Positions 1 to 5,467 of a stretch of DNA of 5,467 nucleotides are shown here, in pieces. The notes under the pieces are model-generated. The model made no database searches and had not been told where the DNA came from. It saw only the letters and a program-made list of their open reading frames with translations. The translations under genes were made by a program, and so were the position numbers. This stretch comes from Methanobacterium sp. (lineage in GTDB: Archaea; Methanobacteriota; Methanobacteria; Methanobacteriales; Methanobacteriaceae). The stretch's first letter is position 1, and each line of letters opens with the position of its first letter. The stretch spans positions 7,669 to 13,135 of the forward strand of contig JAUNXM010000050.1 of assembly GCA_030539815.1 (NCBI GenBank), given 5' to 3'.

Positions 1-78
1 AAACTAATCTTTTGAGTAAAACTAATCCTAAATCTATTAAGAGGGGGTATCCGATTATTTGGGAGATCTGAAAGGGAA

Positions 79-86
79 TTTTTTTT
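79..86 (+). terminator. Possible oligo-T terminator of an upstream gene
   Basis: A run of eight T residues on the plus strand resembles the oligo-T signals at which archaeal RNA polymerase stops. It lies 7 bp after a TGA (69-71) that ends a short open frame entering from the left edge. It could therefore end a plus-strand transcript that starts outside the window. No hairpin was seen. The tract alone is weak evidence in A/T-rich DNA. Confidence 0.3.
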
Positions 87-138
87 ATCGTAACTTAACT
101 CGTGTTAGATTTGGGAGGAGATATCTCTGATCGCAACC

Positions 139-146
139 TTAAAATA
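139..146 (+). promoter_or_regulatory. Putative TATA box of the SRP RNA gene
   Basis: The sequence TTAAAATA is centred about 22-25 bp before the inferred 5' end of the SRP RNA at about 164, which is the normal archaeal TATA-to-start distance. The upstream bases GCAACC are not a strong BRE. The assignment rests on spacing and composition only; no transcript start is known. Confidence 0.4.
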
Positions 147-163
147 CCATCACCACCAACATT

Positions 164-479
<316 letters not shown>

Positions 480-623
480 AAACTTATAAAACCAATCAAT
501 CGTTAAACATGGTGAATAAAAAAATATAACTTAAACCATTAATTCCGGTATGATCCCCGATGTTAAAAACATTTATAAAACATCACCAATAGATAATGAA
601 AAATCCCTTTTAAAAAAATTCCC

Positions 624-636
624 TATATTTAAATAG
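624..636 (+). promoter_or_regulatory. Putative TATA box upstream of tRNA-Ser
   Basis: The palindrome TATTTAAATA (626-635) follows an A-rich stretch (612-618) that could serve as BRE. It would start transcription near 655, giving a 5' leader of about 25 nt for RNase P to remove. A second candidate, TTTTATTTA at 651-659, would start transcription at the mature 5' end of the tRNA. The sequence does not decide between them. Confidence 0.4.
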
Positions 637-678
637 TAGGGTTGACAATGTTTTATTTACCACTTTTTTATATTCATT

Positions 679-783
<105 letters not shown>

Positions 784-808
784 CTTTATATTCATATAAA
801 TCTTAAAG

Positions 809-820
809 TAATATAAAAAT
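809..820 (+). promoter_or_regulatory. Putative promoter of the CorC-type gene
   Basis: The A/T box TAATATAAAAAT, preceded by the purine-rich AAAG, would place a transcript start near 840. That leaves a leader of about 35 nt before the preferred ATG at 875, or about 14 nt before the ATG at 854. This is inferred from composition and spacing only. Confidence 0.4.
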
Positions 821-874
821 AACTCTACTGATGATGACATATCTGAAATATAGATGCACACGCTGGGATGGGCA

Positions 875-2173
875 ATGGATTTAATATATCTAGAAATTCT
901 AATTATTCTAATTTTAGTAATCTTAAACGGTGTTTTTGCCCTTTCTGAGATTGCCATAATCACATCCCGAAGGATAAAACTGCAAAAGATCAGTCAAGCC
1001 GGTAACAAAAATGCTGACACAGCCATCGAACTTGCAGAATCACCAAACCAATTTTTATCCACCATACAAATCGGAATAACCCTCATCGGTATTTTAGCCG
1101 GTGCTTTTGGTGGTGCAACACTTGCCGAAAATATATCCCGTAGCCTGGCAGGCATTCCACTTTTACAACCCTACAGTGAAGCCTTAGGATTCTTAATAGT
1201 GGTTCTGATTATCACCTACCTCTCCTTGATAGTGGGGGAGCTGGTTCCCAAGAGAATCGCCCTGAACAACCCGGAACAAATTGCGGTGAAAATTGCCAAG
1301 CCAATGAAGTACCTATCAAAAATCGCATCACCACTGGTTGCTTTACTCAGTTTATCCATGGAAGCAGTTCTCAAGATCCTCCAGGTGAAGGAAGCCCAGG
1401 AAGAAAACGTTTCAGAAGAAGAAATCAAACTCCTGATAGAAGAAGGTACCCAAACTGGGGAATTTGAGAAAACCGAGGAAGACATAATAAAACGAGTATT
1501 CCTCCTGGATGATAGAAGGGCCAGTTCACTTATGACACCCAAAACCGGGATAACCTGGCTTGATGTGGATGATTCCGTGGAAAATATAAAAGCCAAAATA
1601 ACTGGAAGTAAAAGAGCCATGTTTCCAGTGGGAAAAAATTCCCTGGACAACTTTTTAGGTGTAATACAGTTAAAGGATCTTTTTGAGGTGGAAATAGAAA
1701 ATGGGAACACCCTTAATGAGTACCTTAAAAGTCCCATTATTGTCCCGGAAAGTTCCGATGTTCTGGACATTCTAAACCTGTTTAAGGAATCCCAGGACAA
1801 TGTGCACATGGCCATTGTTGTGGATGAGTACGGAAGTATTGAAGGATTAATCACTCTTAACGATATTCTGGAATCAATTGTGGGTGAAATTCCAGCCATG
1901 GACGAACCAGATGAACCCAAAGCAGTTCAAAGACCGGACGGGAGCTGGTTAATTGATGGGGCCATATCCATTGATGAATTTAAGGATATACTCCAAATCA
2001 AAGCATTATCTGATGAAGAAAAGGGTGTTTACCAGACTCTGGCCGGTTTTATACTGAATTATCTAGGTAAAATACCGGAGACTGGAGAATCATTCCAGTC
2101 CGAGAACCTTAATTTTGAAGTGGTGGATATGGATGGCCACCATATTGATAAAGTGCTGGTATATCATAAATAA
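875..2173 (+). CDS. DUF21/CBS/CorC-domain membrane protein (hemolysin C / CNNM-like)
   Basis: This is a 432-residue protein of the CNNM/CorC (HlyC/CorC, COG1253-type) family with the complete standard architecture. The membrane DUF21 region holds a first helix at about residues 2-25, running into the conserved LNGVFALSEIA segment. A second helix spans about 61-84, and a third about 104-122 ends in the family signature GELVPKRI (121-128). A further hydrophobic stretch lies at about 150-168. An acidic linker leads to a CBS pair: CBS1 about 216-275, beginning ASSLMTP, and CBS2 about 285-340, with VVDEYGSIEGLIT. A CorC-type C-terminal domain (about 350-430) contains the PDGSWLIDG segment. Relatives have been linked to Mg2+ or Co2+ transport or efflux, and the CBS pair to nucleotide sensing. 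The substrate here is unknown, and the hemolysin label found in databases is historical. The in-frame ATG at 854 would add seven residues (MHTLGWA). I prefer 875 because family members usually begin just before the first helix. Neither start has a strong ribosome binding site; GGGATGGG at 865-872 is a weak match for 875. Confidence 0.93.
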   Translation: MDLIYLEILIILILVILNGVFALSEIAIITSRRIKLQKISQAGNKNADTAIELAESPNQFLSTIQIGITLIGILAGAFGGATLAENISRSLAGIPLLQPYSEALGFLIVVLIITYLSLIVGELVPKRIALNNPEQIAVKIAKPMKYLSKIASPLVALLSLSMEAVLKILQVKEAQEENVSEEEIKLLIEEGTQTGEFEKTEEDIIKRVFLLDDRRASSLMTPKTGITWLDVDDSVENIKAKITGSKRAMFPVGKNSLDNFLGVIQLKDLFEVEIENGNTLNEYLKSPIIVPESSDVLDILNLFKESQDNVHMAIVVDEYGSIEGLITLNDILESIVGEIPAMDEPDEPKAVQRPDGSWLIDGAISIDEFKDILQIKALSDEEKGVYQTLAGFILNYLGKIPETGESFQSENLNFEVVDMDGHHIDKVLVYHK

Positions 2174-2228
2174 AACTAATTTTAAGGGACTGTTCTATTA
2201 GAATGAATTTATTAACAGGCCCACCGCC

Positions 2229-2237
2229 AATATAAAG
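2229..2237 (+). promoter_or_regulatory. Putative TATA box of the prenyltransferase gene
   Basis: AATATAAAG predicts a transcript start near 2258, about 30 nt before the ATG at 2289. The box is flanked by CCAAT at 2227-2231 and by the palindrome CCAAT-T-ATTGG at 2239-2249, which could be a regulator site. The call rests on spacing and composition. Confidence 0.4.
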
Positions 2238-2250
2238 GCCAATTATTGGA

Positions 2251-2260
2251 TTTTCTTTTA
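2251..2260 (+). terminator. Possible T-rich terminator of the CorC-type gene
   Basis: TTTTCTTTTA is the most T-rich plus-strand tract between the CorC-type gene (stop at 2173) and the prenyltransferase gene. It follows the short palindrome 2239-2249. It may end the upstream transcript, but it overlaps the predicted start of the next one. Confidence 0.25.
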
Positions 2261-2288
2261 CTAGCTTTAACAAGAATTGGAATTATTA

Positions 2289-3302
2289 ATGAATTGTTCA
2301 TGGGAAAGAATAAGAATATCCAAGTACAATTATAAATATAGAATTAATTTTAAACCACTTAGGTGTGGGGGTAAGGGTAATCTGCTAAATAAAATAGGTT
2401 TAATCCTTAAACTAGGACGTTTACCATTTCTTTTATTTGGTTTCCTATGTTTCACCAATGGTGCACTACTGGCAGTTACTTTTAACATGCCTTTTTTATG
2501 GGATAGATTTTTAGGAGGATATGCAGTTTTACTATTAGCCCATCTATCTGTTTCCTACAGCAATGATTACTGGGATTTTGAGGTGGATCACTACAACCAG
2601 CCCACCCTTTTTGCAGGGGGAAGTGGTGTTCTGGTTCGAAACCCGGAGCTCCGGCCGCTGGCAAAAAAGTTTGGAATCCTATTAATCATTTTATCCTTAT
2701 CTCTGGCCGTAATCTTCTCTTTTATTTATTCATCCTTAACATTTCTTTTAATCGTCCTTTTTGGGAATTTCATTGCGTGGTACTACTCAGCACCCCCATT
2801 AAAACTATCTTACAGGGGGTTAGGTGAGGTTGCAACTGCTCTGAGTGGATTTATCTTACCCGCAGCTGGTTACGTGGCGATTTGTGGATATCTGGATTTG
2901 AAAATAGTGCTGTTCACGTTACCATTCGTCATTTTCATGACTAGCTTTATCTTAAGCGTTGAAATCCCTGATATGGAGGGTGATAAAAAAGGCCATAAAA
3001 ACACTTTTATAGTGAAAAAAGGGCGGAAAATAGGGTTCATATCTATTGGTTTGGTAGGGGTGCTGGGAACTCTGTCCCTCATGCTCCTGTCTCTTTCAGG
3101 CATCTTCCCGGGGATCAACTTCCAGTTAATGGCTTTGATGTCATTGTTCCCCACACTGGTGGGTTTGTACCTTCTCATCAGTCGCACAGCTAAAAGAGAA
3201 AGGGCAACCAAACTTGTAAATTGGAATATCCTGATTCTGGTAGTTTTCATCACTGTTTTTGATCTTTATTTACTGTCAGGGATTATAAGCACTTATTTTT
3301 GA
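2289..3302 (+). CDS. UbiA-superfamily prenyltransferase, MenA-like
   Basis: This is a polytopic membrane prenyltransferase of 337 residues. Such enzymes move an isoprenoid chain from a prenyl diphosphate to an acceptor, using two Asp-rich motifs that hold Mg2+-diphosphate. Motif 1 is NDYWDFEVD (residues 92-100; D93, D96 and D100 in the usual places). Motif 2 is DMEGDKKGHKNT (228-239; D228 and D232). Between them are FAGGSGVL (108-115) and YYSAPPLKLSYRGLGE (165-180). These resemble the MenA (dihydroxynaphthoate prenyltransferase) branch more than digeranylgeranylglyceryl-phosphate synthase. About eight or nine hydrophobic segments are visible. Methanogens of this type are not known to make menaquinone, so the acceptor is unknown. 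The start is uncertain: ATG 2289 is preferred over an in-frame TTG at 2277, yet the recognisable domain starts only near residue 32. The preceding stretch is polar and basic, with no other ATG, GTG or TTG start near the domain. The stop codon overlaps the end of the convergent VOC gene by 10 bp. Confidence 0.92.
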   Translation: MNCSWERIRISKYNYKYRINFKPLRCGGKGNLLNKIGLILKLGRLPFLLFGFLCFTNGALLAVTFNMPFLWDRFLGGYAVLLLAHLSVSYSNDYWDFEVDHYNQPTLFAGGSGVLVRNPELRPLAKKFGILLIILSLSLAVIFSFIYSSLTFLLIVLFGNFIAWYYSAPPLKLSYRGLGEVATALSGFILPAAGYVAICGYLDLKIVLFTLPFVIFMTSFILSVEIPDMEGDKKGHKNTFIVKKGRKIGFISIGLVGVLGTLSLMLLSLSGIFPGINFQLMALMSLFPTLVGLYLLISRTAKRERATKLVNWNILILVVFITVFDLYLLSGIISTYF

Positions 3303-3772
3303 TCCAGAACTGTTTCCACAAATTCAAGGGGCAAAGAAGACTTTTGAGATATCTCTTTTAGTGAGAAGCCCTGTTGGGCGAATCTTCTCACCACGAATTC
3401 CAGGGGTTCACCCACCTCAATTATGTAACCATCAGGGTCATAAAAACGCATAACCCTCTGCCCCCAGGGCTGTTCCTGTATCCGGTGGAGAAATTTAGTG
3501 TTAATTGAATCTAATTTTTCCTGAAGACGGTTCAAATCCTCGGATTCAAAGTAAAGTTCTAAAAAATTCTTTTTAACCCGGATATCTATGGGGTATGACT
3601 CCCCTAAAAGCCCTTGATAGTGTGCAGCGTCGTGTATGGCAAAACCGCACTTAAAGGCAACGTTAGCCCCGTGGTCCATTTCCACTTCCTGCTTTAAAAC
3701 ATCTTCATAGAATTTTCGGGATTTTTGAATGTCTTCCACTGCAATTAATGGACATACATATTTGATTTTCAT
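3293..3772 (-). CDS. VOC-superfamily (glyoxalase/bleomycin-resistance-like) protein with helical C-terminal tail
   Basis: This is a 159-residue soluble protein with a vicinal oxygen chelate fold over about residues 1-122. The first module is recognisable from PLIAVEDIQKSRKFYEDVL (8-26). The second ends in the typical RFYDPDGYIIEVGE (109-122), where E119 is the usual metal-ligand position. Superfamily members include glyoxalases, dioxygenases and antibiotic-binding proteins. The substrate here cannot be read from sequence, and a complete metal site is not certain. Residues about 123-157 form an extra basic helical tail with a helix-turn-helix-like pattern, GFSLKEISQKSSLP (135-148). I recall similar tails in related VOC proteins of Clostridia and methanogens, so it is probably a family trait rather than a recent fusion. 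The ATG start is well supported by AGAGGTT five bases upstream and by a TATA box at a fitting distance. The gene lies 119 bp after the aminotransferase gene on the same strand, but appears to have its own promoter inside a tandem repeat. Confidence 0.94.
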   Translation of the reverse strand: MKIKYVCPLIAVEDIQKSRKFYEDVLKQEVEMDHGANVAFKCGFAIHDAAHYQGLLGESYPIDIRVKKNFLELYFESEDLNRLQEKLDSINTKFLHRIQEQPWGQRVMRFYDPDGYIIEVGEPLEFVVRRFAQQGFSLKEISQKSSLPLEFVETVLDQK

Positions 3773-3777
3773 TTAAT

Positions 3778-3784
3778 AACCTCT
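3778..3784 (-). promoter_or_regulatory. Ribosome binding site of the VOC gene
   Basis: Read on the minus strand, AGAGGTT lies five bases before the ATG at 3772. It matches the region complementary to the 16S rRNA 3' end and fixes the start of the VOC protein. Confidence 0.75.
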
Positions 3785-3798
3785 GATTACCCTATGCT

Positions 3799-3871
3799 AA
3801 ATCTTCAGTAACCTTTAAATTTGCTTTACCTGTTGAAATCTTTAGTAATCTTTAAATTTGCATTACGAGTT
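3799..3871. repeat. Imperfect tandem repeat, two units of 37 and 36 bp, in the VOC promoter region
   Basis: Unit 1 (3799-3835) and unit 2 (3836-3871) align along their full length with about five substitutions and a one-base difference in length. Both share AAATCTT at the left end and CTTTAAATTTGC in the middle. A third AAATC at 3872-3876 begins another copy that then diverges. Each unit contains GTAA, 14 bp, then TTAC, an inverted repeat around the A/T core that reads as a TATA-like box on the minus strand. The array fills most of the gap between the aminotransferase stop and the VOC start. It may be a duplicated promoter or operator. Two units with no spacers do not make a CRISPR array. Confidence 0.8.
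3813..3822 (-). promoter_or_regulatory. Putative TATA box of the VOC gene (repeat unit 1)
   Basis: On the minus strand AAATTTAAAG is centred about 45 bp before the VOC ATG, predicting a transcript start near 3792 and a leader of about 20 nt that includes the AGAGGTT site. The same box recurs in repeat unit 2 at about 3850-3859, where it would start transcription about 37 bp further upstream. Confidence 0.5.
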
Positions 3872-3891
3872 AAATCATCATGATGTCTAAA

Positions 3892-5070
3892 TCAAAGGTC
3901 TTCCATCTTCTGGATGGCAGTTCCCAGTCTCTTCATACCTTCTATGATCTCTTCCTCACAGCAGTTGGAGAAATTCAGTCTCATGGTATCAGTTTCAGGG
4001 TTTTCAGTGTAGAATGTTTCCCCTGGTACAAAGGCAACTTTCTCTTTAATTGCCAGTTTAAATAAATCCATGGAAGACATTCCATCCGGAAGGGTGACCC
4101 ATAAAAACATCCCACCTTCAGGGGCTGTGTGTTTAACACCCTCCGGCAGGTATTCTCTGATGGATTGGACCATCTGGTCCCTCTGGGACTTGTAGAGTTT
4201 CCTTATATTTTGAATATGGTTGTCCACGTTGTTATCCTGGAGGTACTGGTAGACCACCCTCTGGGTGAAGTAATTGGAATGGAGATCAGAGGCCTGTTTG
4301 GCAGTTACCAGTTTTTCCATAACCTCGGGAGGGGCCACAATCCATCCCATCCTCATACCAGGGGAGACGATCTTGGAAAAGGTTCCAAAAAGGATTGAAT
4401 CCGGGATCATGGATTTGATAGGTGGGATGTCCTCCCCCATGAACCTGATCTCACCGTATGGGTTGTCTTCAACCAGGATGGTGTTGTGTTTTGTGAGAAT
4501 TTCAGCAACCTCCCGTCTTTTATCTCGTGAGTAGGTTATTCCCGTGGGGTTTTGGAAACTGGTGACTGAATAGAATAGTTTAATTTCTTCCTCTTTCAGG
4601 ATTTTTTCCAGGGCCTCGGTGTCCACACCATCATCCAGAAGTGGTACGGAGTGGAATTGTGGTTCATATAATCCAAAGGCCTGTATCGCCGCGAGGTATG
4701 TGGGTCTTTCCATAACCACCCCATCATCACGGTCCAGGAAAACCTTCCCCACCAGATCCAGGCACTGCTGGGATCCATTGGTAATGAGAATATCATCCAC
4801 TTCCACCTGGAGACCCTGCTTTTTATATCGGTGGGCTATAAGTTCCCTTAGAGGACGGTAACCCTCGGTGGTACTGTACTGGAGAACTTTCTCCCCGTCT
4901 TCAGTCAGAACCCGGGATGTGGCATCTTTAATGGCCTCCACCGGGAAGGACTGTGGATTGGGAAGTCCACCGGCAAAGGAAATCATATCTTCATCATCGG
5001 TGACCTTCAAGATTTCCCGGACAAAAGACCTTGGTATTTTATTCATTCGACGAGCAAAACGGTGATTCAT
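3892..5070 (-). CDS. PLP-dependent aminotransferase, fold type I (class I/II; 2-aminoadipate / ARO8-like)
   Basis: This is a complete 392-residue cytosolic aminotransferase that moves an amino group between an amino acid and a 2-oxo acid through pyridoxal phosphate. The Schiff-base lysine is K233 in FGTFSKIVSPGMRMGW (228-243). D202 in EDNPYGE (201-207) contacts the pyridine nitrogen, with Y205 beside it. N174 lies in the NPTG motif (174-177). GSQQ (99-102) forms the phosphate-binding turn and Y125 the stacking aromatic. R364 in MRLNFS (363-368) should bind the substrate carboxylate. SFAGGLPNP (31-39) and YSTTEGYRPLRE (65-76) are typical of the COG1167 group that includes LysN, kynurenine/aminoadipate aminotransferases and the catalytic half of MocR regulators. 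There is no N-terminal GntR-type DNA-binding domain, so this is an enzyme rather than a MocR regulator. Its amino acid is not determinable; aromatic, branched-chain or aminoadipate substrates are all plausible. The start is supported by AGAGGA six bases upstream and by a TATA box further up. Confidence 0.95.
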   Translation of the reverse strand: MNHRFARRMNKIPRSFVREILKVTDDEDMISFAGGLPNPQSFPVEAIKDATSRVLTEDGEKVLQYSTTEGYRPLRELIAHRYKKQGLQVEVDDILITNGSQQCLDLVGKVFLDRDDGVVMERPTYLAAIQAFGLYEPQFHSVPLLDDGVDTEALEKILKEEEIKLFYSVTSFQNPTGITYSRDKRREVAEILTKHNTILVEDNPYGEIRFMGEDIPPIKSMIPDSILFGTFSKIVSPGMRMGWIVAPPEVMEKLVTAKQASDLHSNYFTQRVVYQYLQDNNVDNHIQNIRKLYKSQRDQMVQSIREYLPEGVKHTAPEGGMFLWVTLPDGMSSMDLFKLAIKEKVAFVPGETFYTENPETDTMRLNFSNCCEEEIIEGMKRLGTAIQKMEDL

Positions 5071-5076
5071 GAAAAA

Positions 5077-5082
5077 TCCTCT
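5077..5082 (-). promoter_or_regulatory. Ribosome binding site of the aminotransferase gene
   Basis: On the minus strand AGAGGA sits six bases before the ATG at 5070. It selects this start, which gives the usual family length. Confidence 0.7.
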
Positions 5083-5112
5083 TAATTCGGTTTAATAAGT
5101 TTTAATGTAATT

Positions 5113-5122
5113 CTAAATAAAG
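5113..5122 (-). promoter_or_regulatory. Putative TATA box of the aminotransferase gene
   Basis: On the minus strand CTTTATTTAG is centred about 47 bp before the start codon. It predicts a transcript start near 5092 and a leader of about 22 nt with the AGAGGA site, nearly the same geometry as at the VOC gene. This suggests transcription independent of the upstream iron-sulfur gene. Confidence 0.45.
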
Positions 5123-5203
5123 TGATATTTCCCTAATCTATAATATGAATATTTCATCAAGAATAACATTTACCATGAAACATTATTAATTCTCTTTATT
5201 AAT

Positions 5204-5220
5204 GGATGGAACTCCCATCC
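5204..5220 (-). terminator. Short stem-loop after the iron-sulfur gene
   Basis: GGATGG (5204-5209) and CCATCC (5215-5220) form a perfect 6-bp stem with a 5-base loop, starting 5 bp beyond the stop codon of the iron-sulfur gene. The position suits a 3'-end or terminator structure, but no T-run follows on the minus strand, so the role is uncertain. ATTAAT occurs on both sides of a 7-base spacer immediately to the left (5185-5203). Confidence 0.3.
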
Positions 5221-5225
5221 TATGA

Positions 5226-5467
5226 TCATATCATCTGAAAATTATTTTTTTTACTCCCGTAGCTGCGTACATGGTCCCATGCCTGATGGTACTTTTCAAA
5301 ACCATCCCTCTGGGTGTACATGGTGGTGTTTTCCCTTTCAAATAGTTTCCGGTCTTCGCCAACTGGGCATACTTTGATACATATGCCACAGGGGGACCGG
5401 TATTCTCGCCTCAGTTTCCGGCTGCGGGTGGCACAGGAGATCTTGTTTATCAATGGTGGGAAATCCG
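5226..5467 (-). CDS. Iron-sulfur protein, C-terminal fragment (epoxyqueuosine reductase-like), cut by the window edge
   Basis: Only the last 79 residues and the stop are visible; the open frame continues past the right end, so the true start lies outside. An in-frame TTG at 5451-5453 is not a credible start, because the frame is open upstream and reads DFPPL there, in keeping with the rest of the protein. The fragment has the cysteine pattern CGICIKVCP (visible residues 26-34; C26, C29, C33), with another cysteine at 11. This is the end of a 4Fe-4S cluster motif in which CP typically introduces a second cluster or closes the first. The segment GEDRKLFERENTTMYTQ and the charged helical tail resemble proteins of methanogens annotated as epoxyqueuosine reductase (COG1600-like). 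Archaea generally use archaeosine rather than queuosine, so that name should be treated with caution. A poly-A stretch encodes the lysine-rich end (KKNN). Confidence 0.85.
   Translation of the reverse strand, partial: DFPPLINKISCATRSRKLRREYRSPCGICIKVCPVGEDRKLFERENTTMYTQRDGFEKYHQAWDHVRSYGSKKNNFQMI

Noticed and set aside
854..874. Alternative upstream ATG for the CorC-type protein
   Set aside because: It adds only MHTLGWA, has no ribosome binding site, and related proteins normally start at the first membrane helix. It cannot be excluded if the transcript is nearly leaderless.
1216..1920. Long minus-strand open frame (234 codons) inside the CorC-type gene
   Set aside because: It lies entirely within a gene with clear DUF21, CBS and CorC domains, and its translation is serine-rich low-complexity sequence without a recognisable domain or ribosome binding site. 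It is an antisense shadow.
2870..3253. Minus-strand open frame of 127 codons opposite the prenyltransferase
   Set aside because: Its product is basic and unrecognisable, and it overlaps the conserved second Asp-rich motif region of the real gene.
3799..3871. CRISPR-like array
   Set aside because: There are only two imperfect units joined directly, with no spacers and no cas genes nearby.
3875..3891. Palindrome CATCATGATG (3876-3885) after the aminotransferase stop as a terminator
   Set aside because: The perfect palindrome has no loop and no T-run on the minus strand, so it cannot form a normal hairpin terminator. It may be chance.
4129..4534. Two plus-strand open frames opposite the aminotransferase
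   Set aside because: They overlap each other and the PLP-binding region of the aminotransferase, with no domain or ribosome binding site.

Overview
The window looks like chromosomal DNA of a methanogenic archaeon, most likely of the Methanobacteriales (Methanobacterium-like). The evidence is an archaeal-type 7S (SRP) RNA with Alu domain, helix 6 and helix 8; a tRNA-Ser with no encoded CCA and discriminator G; A/T-rich TATA-type promoters about 25 bp before the expected transcript starts; purine-rich ribosome binding sites such as AGAGGT; and protein types common in methanogens. The genus is inferred; no sequence search was possible.

Layout. Positions 1-163 are intergenic, with an oligo-T tract and the promoter region of the SRP RNA gene. 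The SRP RNA occupies about 164-479, and tRNA-Ser(GCU) lies at 680-764. Two plus-strand protein genes follow: a DUF21/CBS/CorC-type membrane protein (875-2173) and a MenA-like UbiA-superfamily prenyltransferase (2289-3302). The rest is read from the minus strand. From right to left it holds the 3' end of an iron-sulfur protein that runs off the window (5226-5467), a fold-type I PLP-dependent aminotransferase (3892-5070), and a VOC/glyoxalase-like protein with a helix-turn-helix-like tail (3293-3772). The prenyltransferase and VOC genes converge and overlap by 10 bp.

How the parts work together. The two RNAs belong to protein targeting and translation. The protein genes do not form an obvious pathway. 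The aminotransferase and VOC genes each have their own plausible TATA box and a ribosome binding site, both about 20-25 nt from a predicted transcript start, so they look like separate units rather than a tight operon. The most distinctive non-coding structure is an imperfect tandem duplication (36-37 bp unit) at 3799-3871. It duplicates the putative TATA box of the VOC gene within a GTAA-N14-TTAC inverted repeat.

I found no CRISPR array, insertion sequence, phage gene or defence system. The window reads as mostly ordinary chromosome. The points worth following are regulatory (the duplicated promoter) and functional (a MenA-like enzyme in a lineage not known to make menaquinone).
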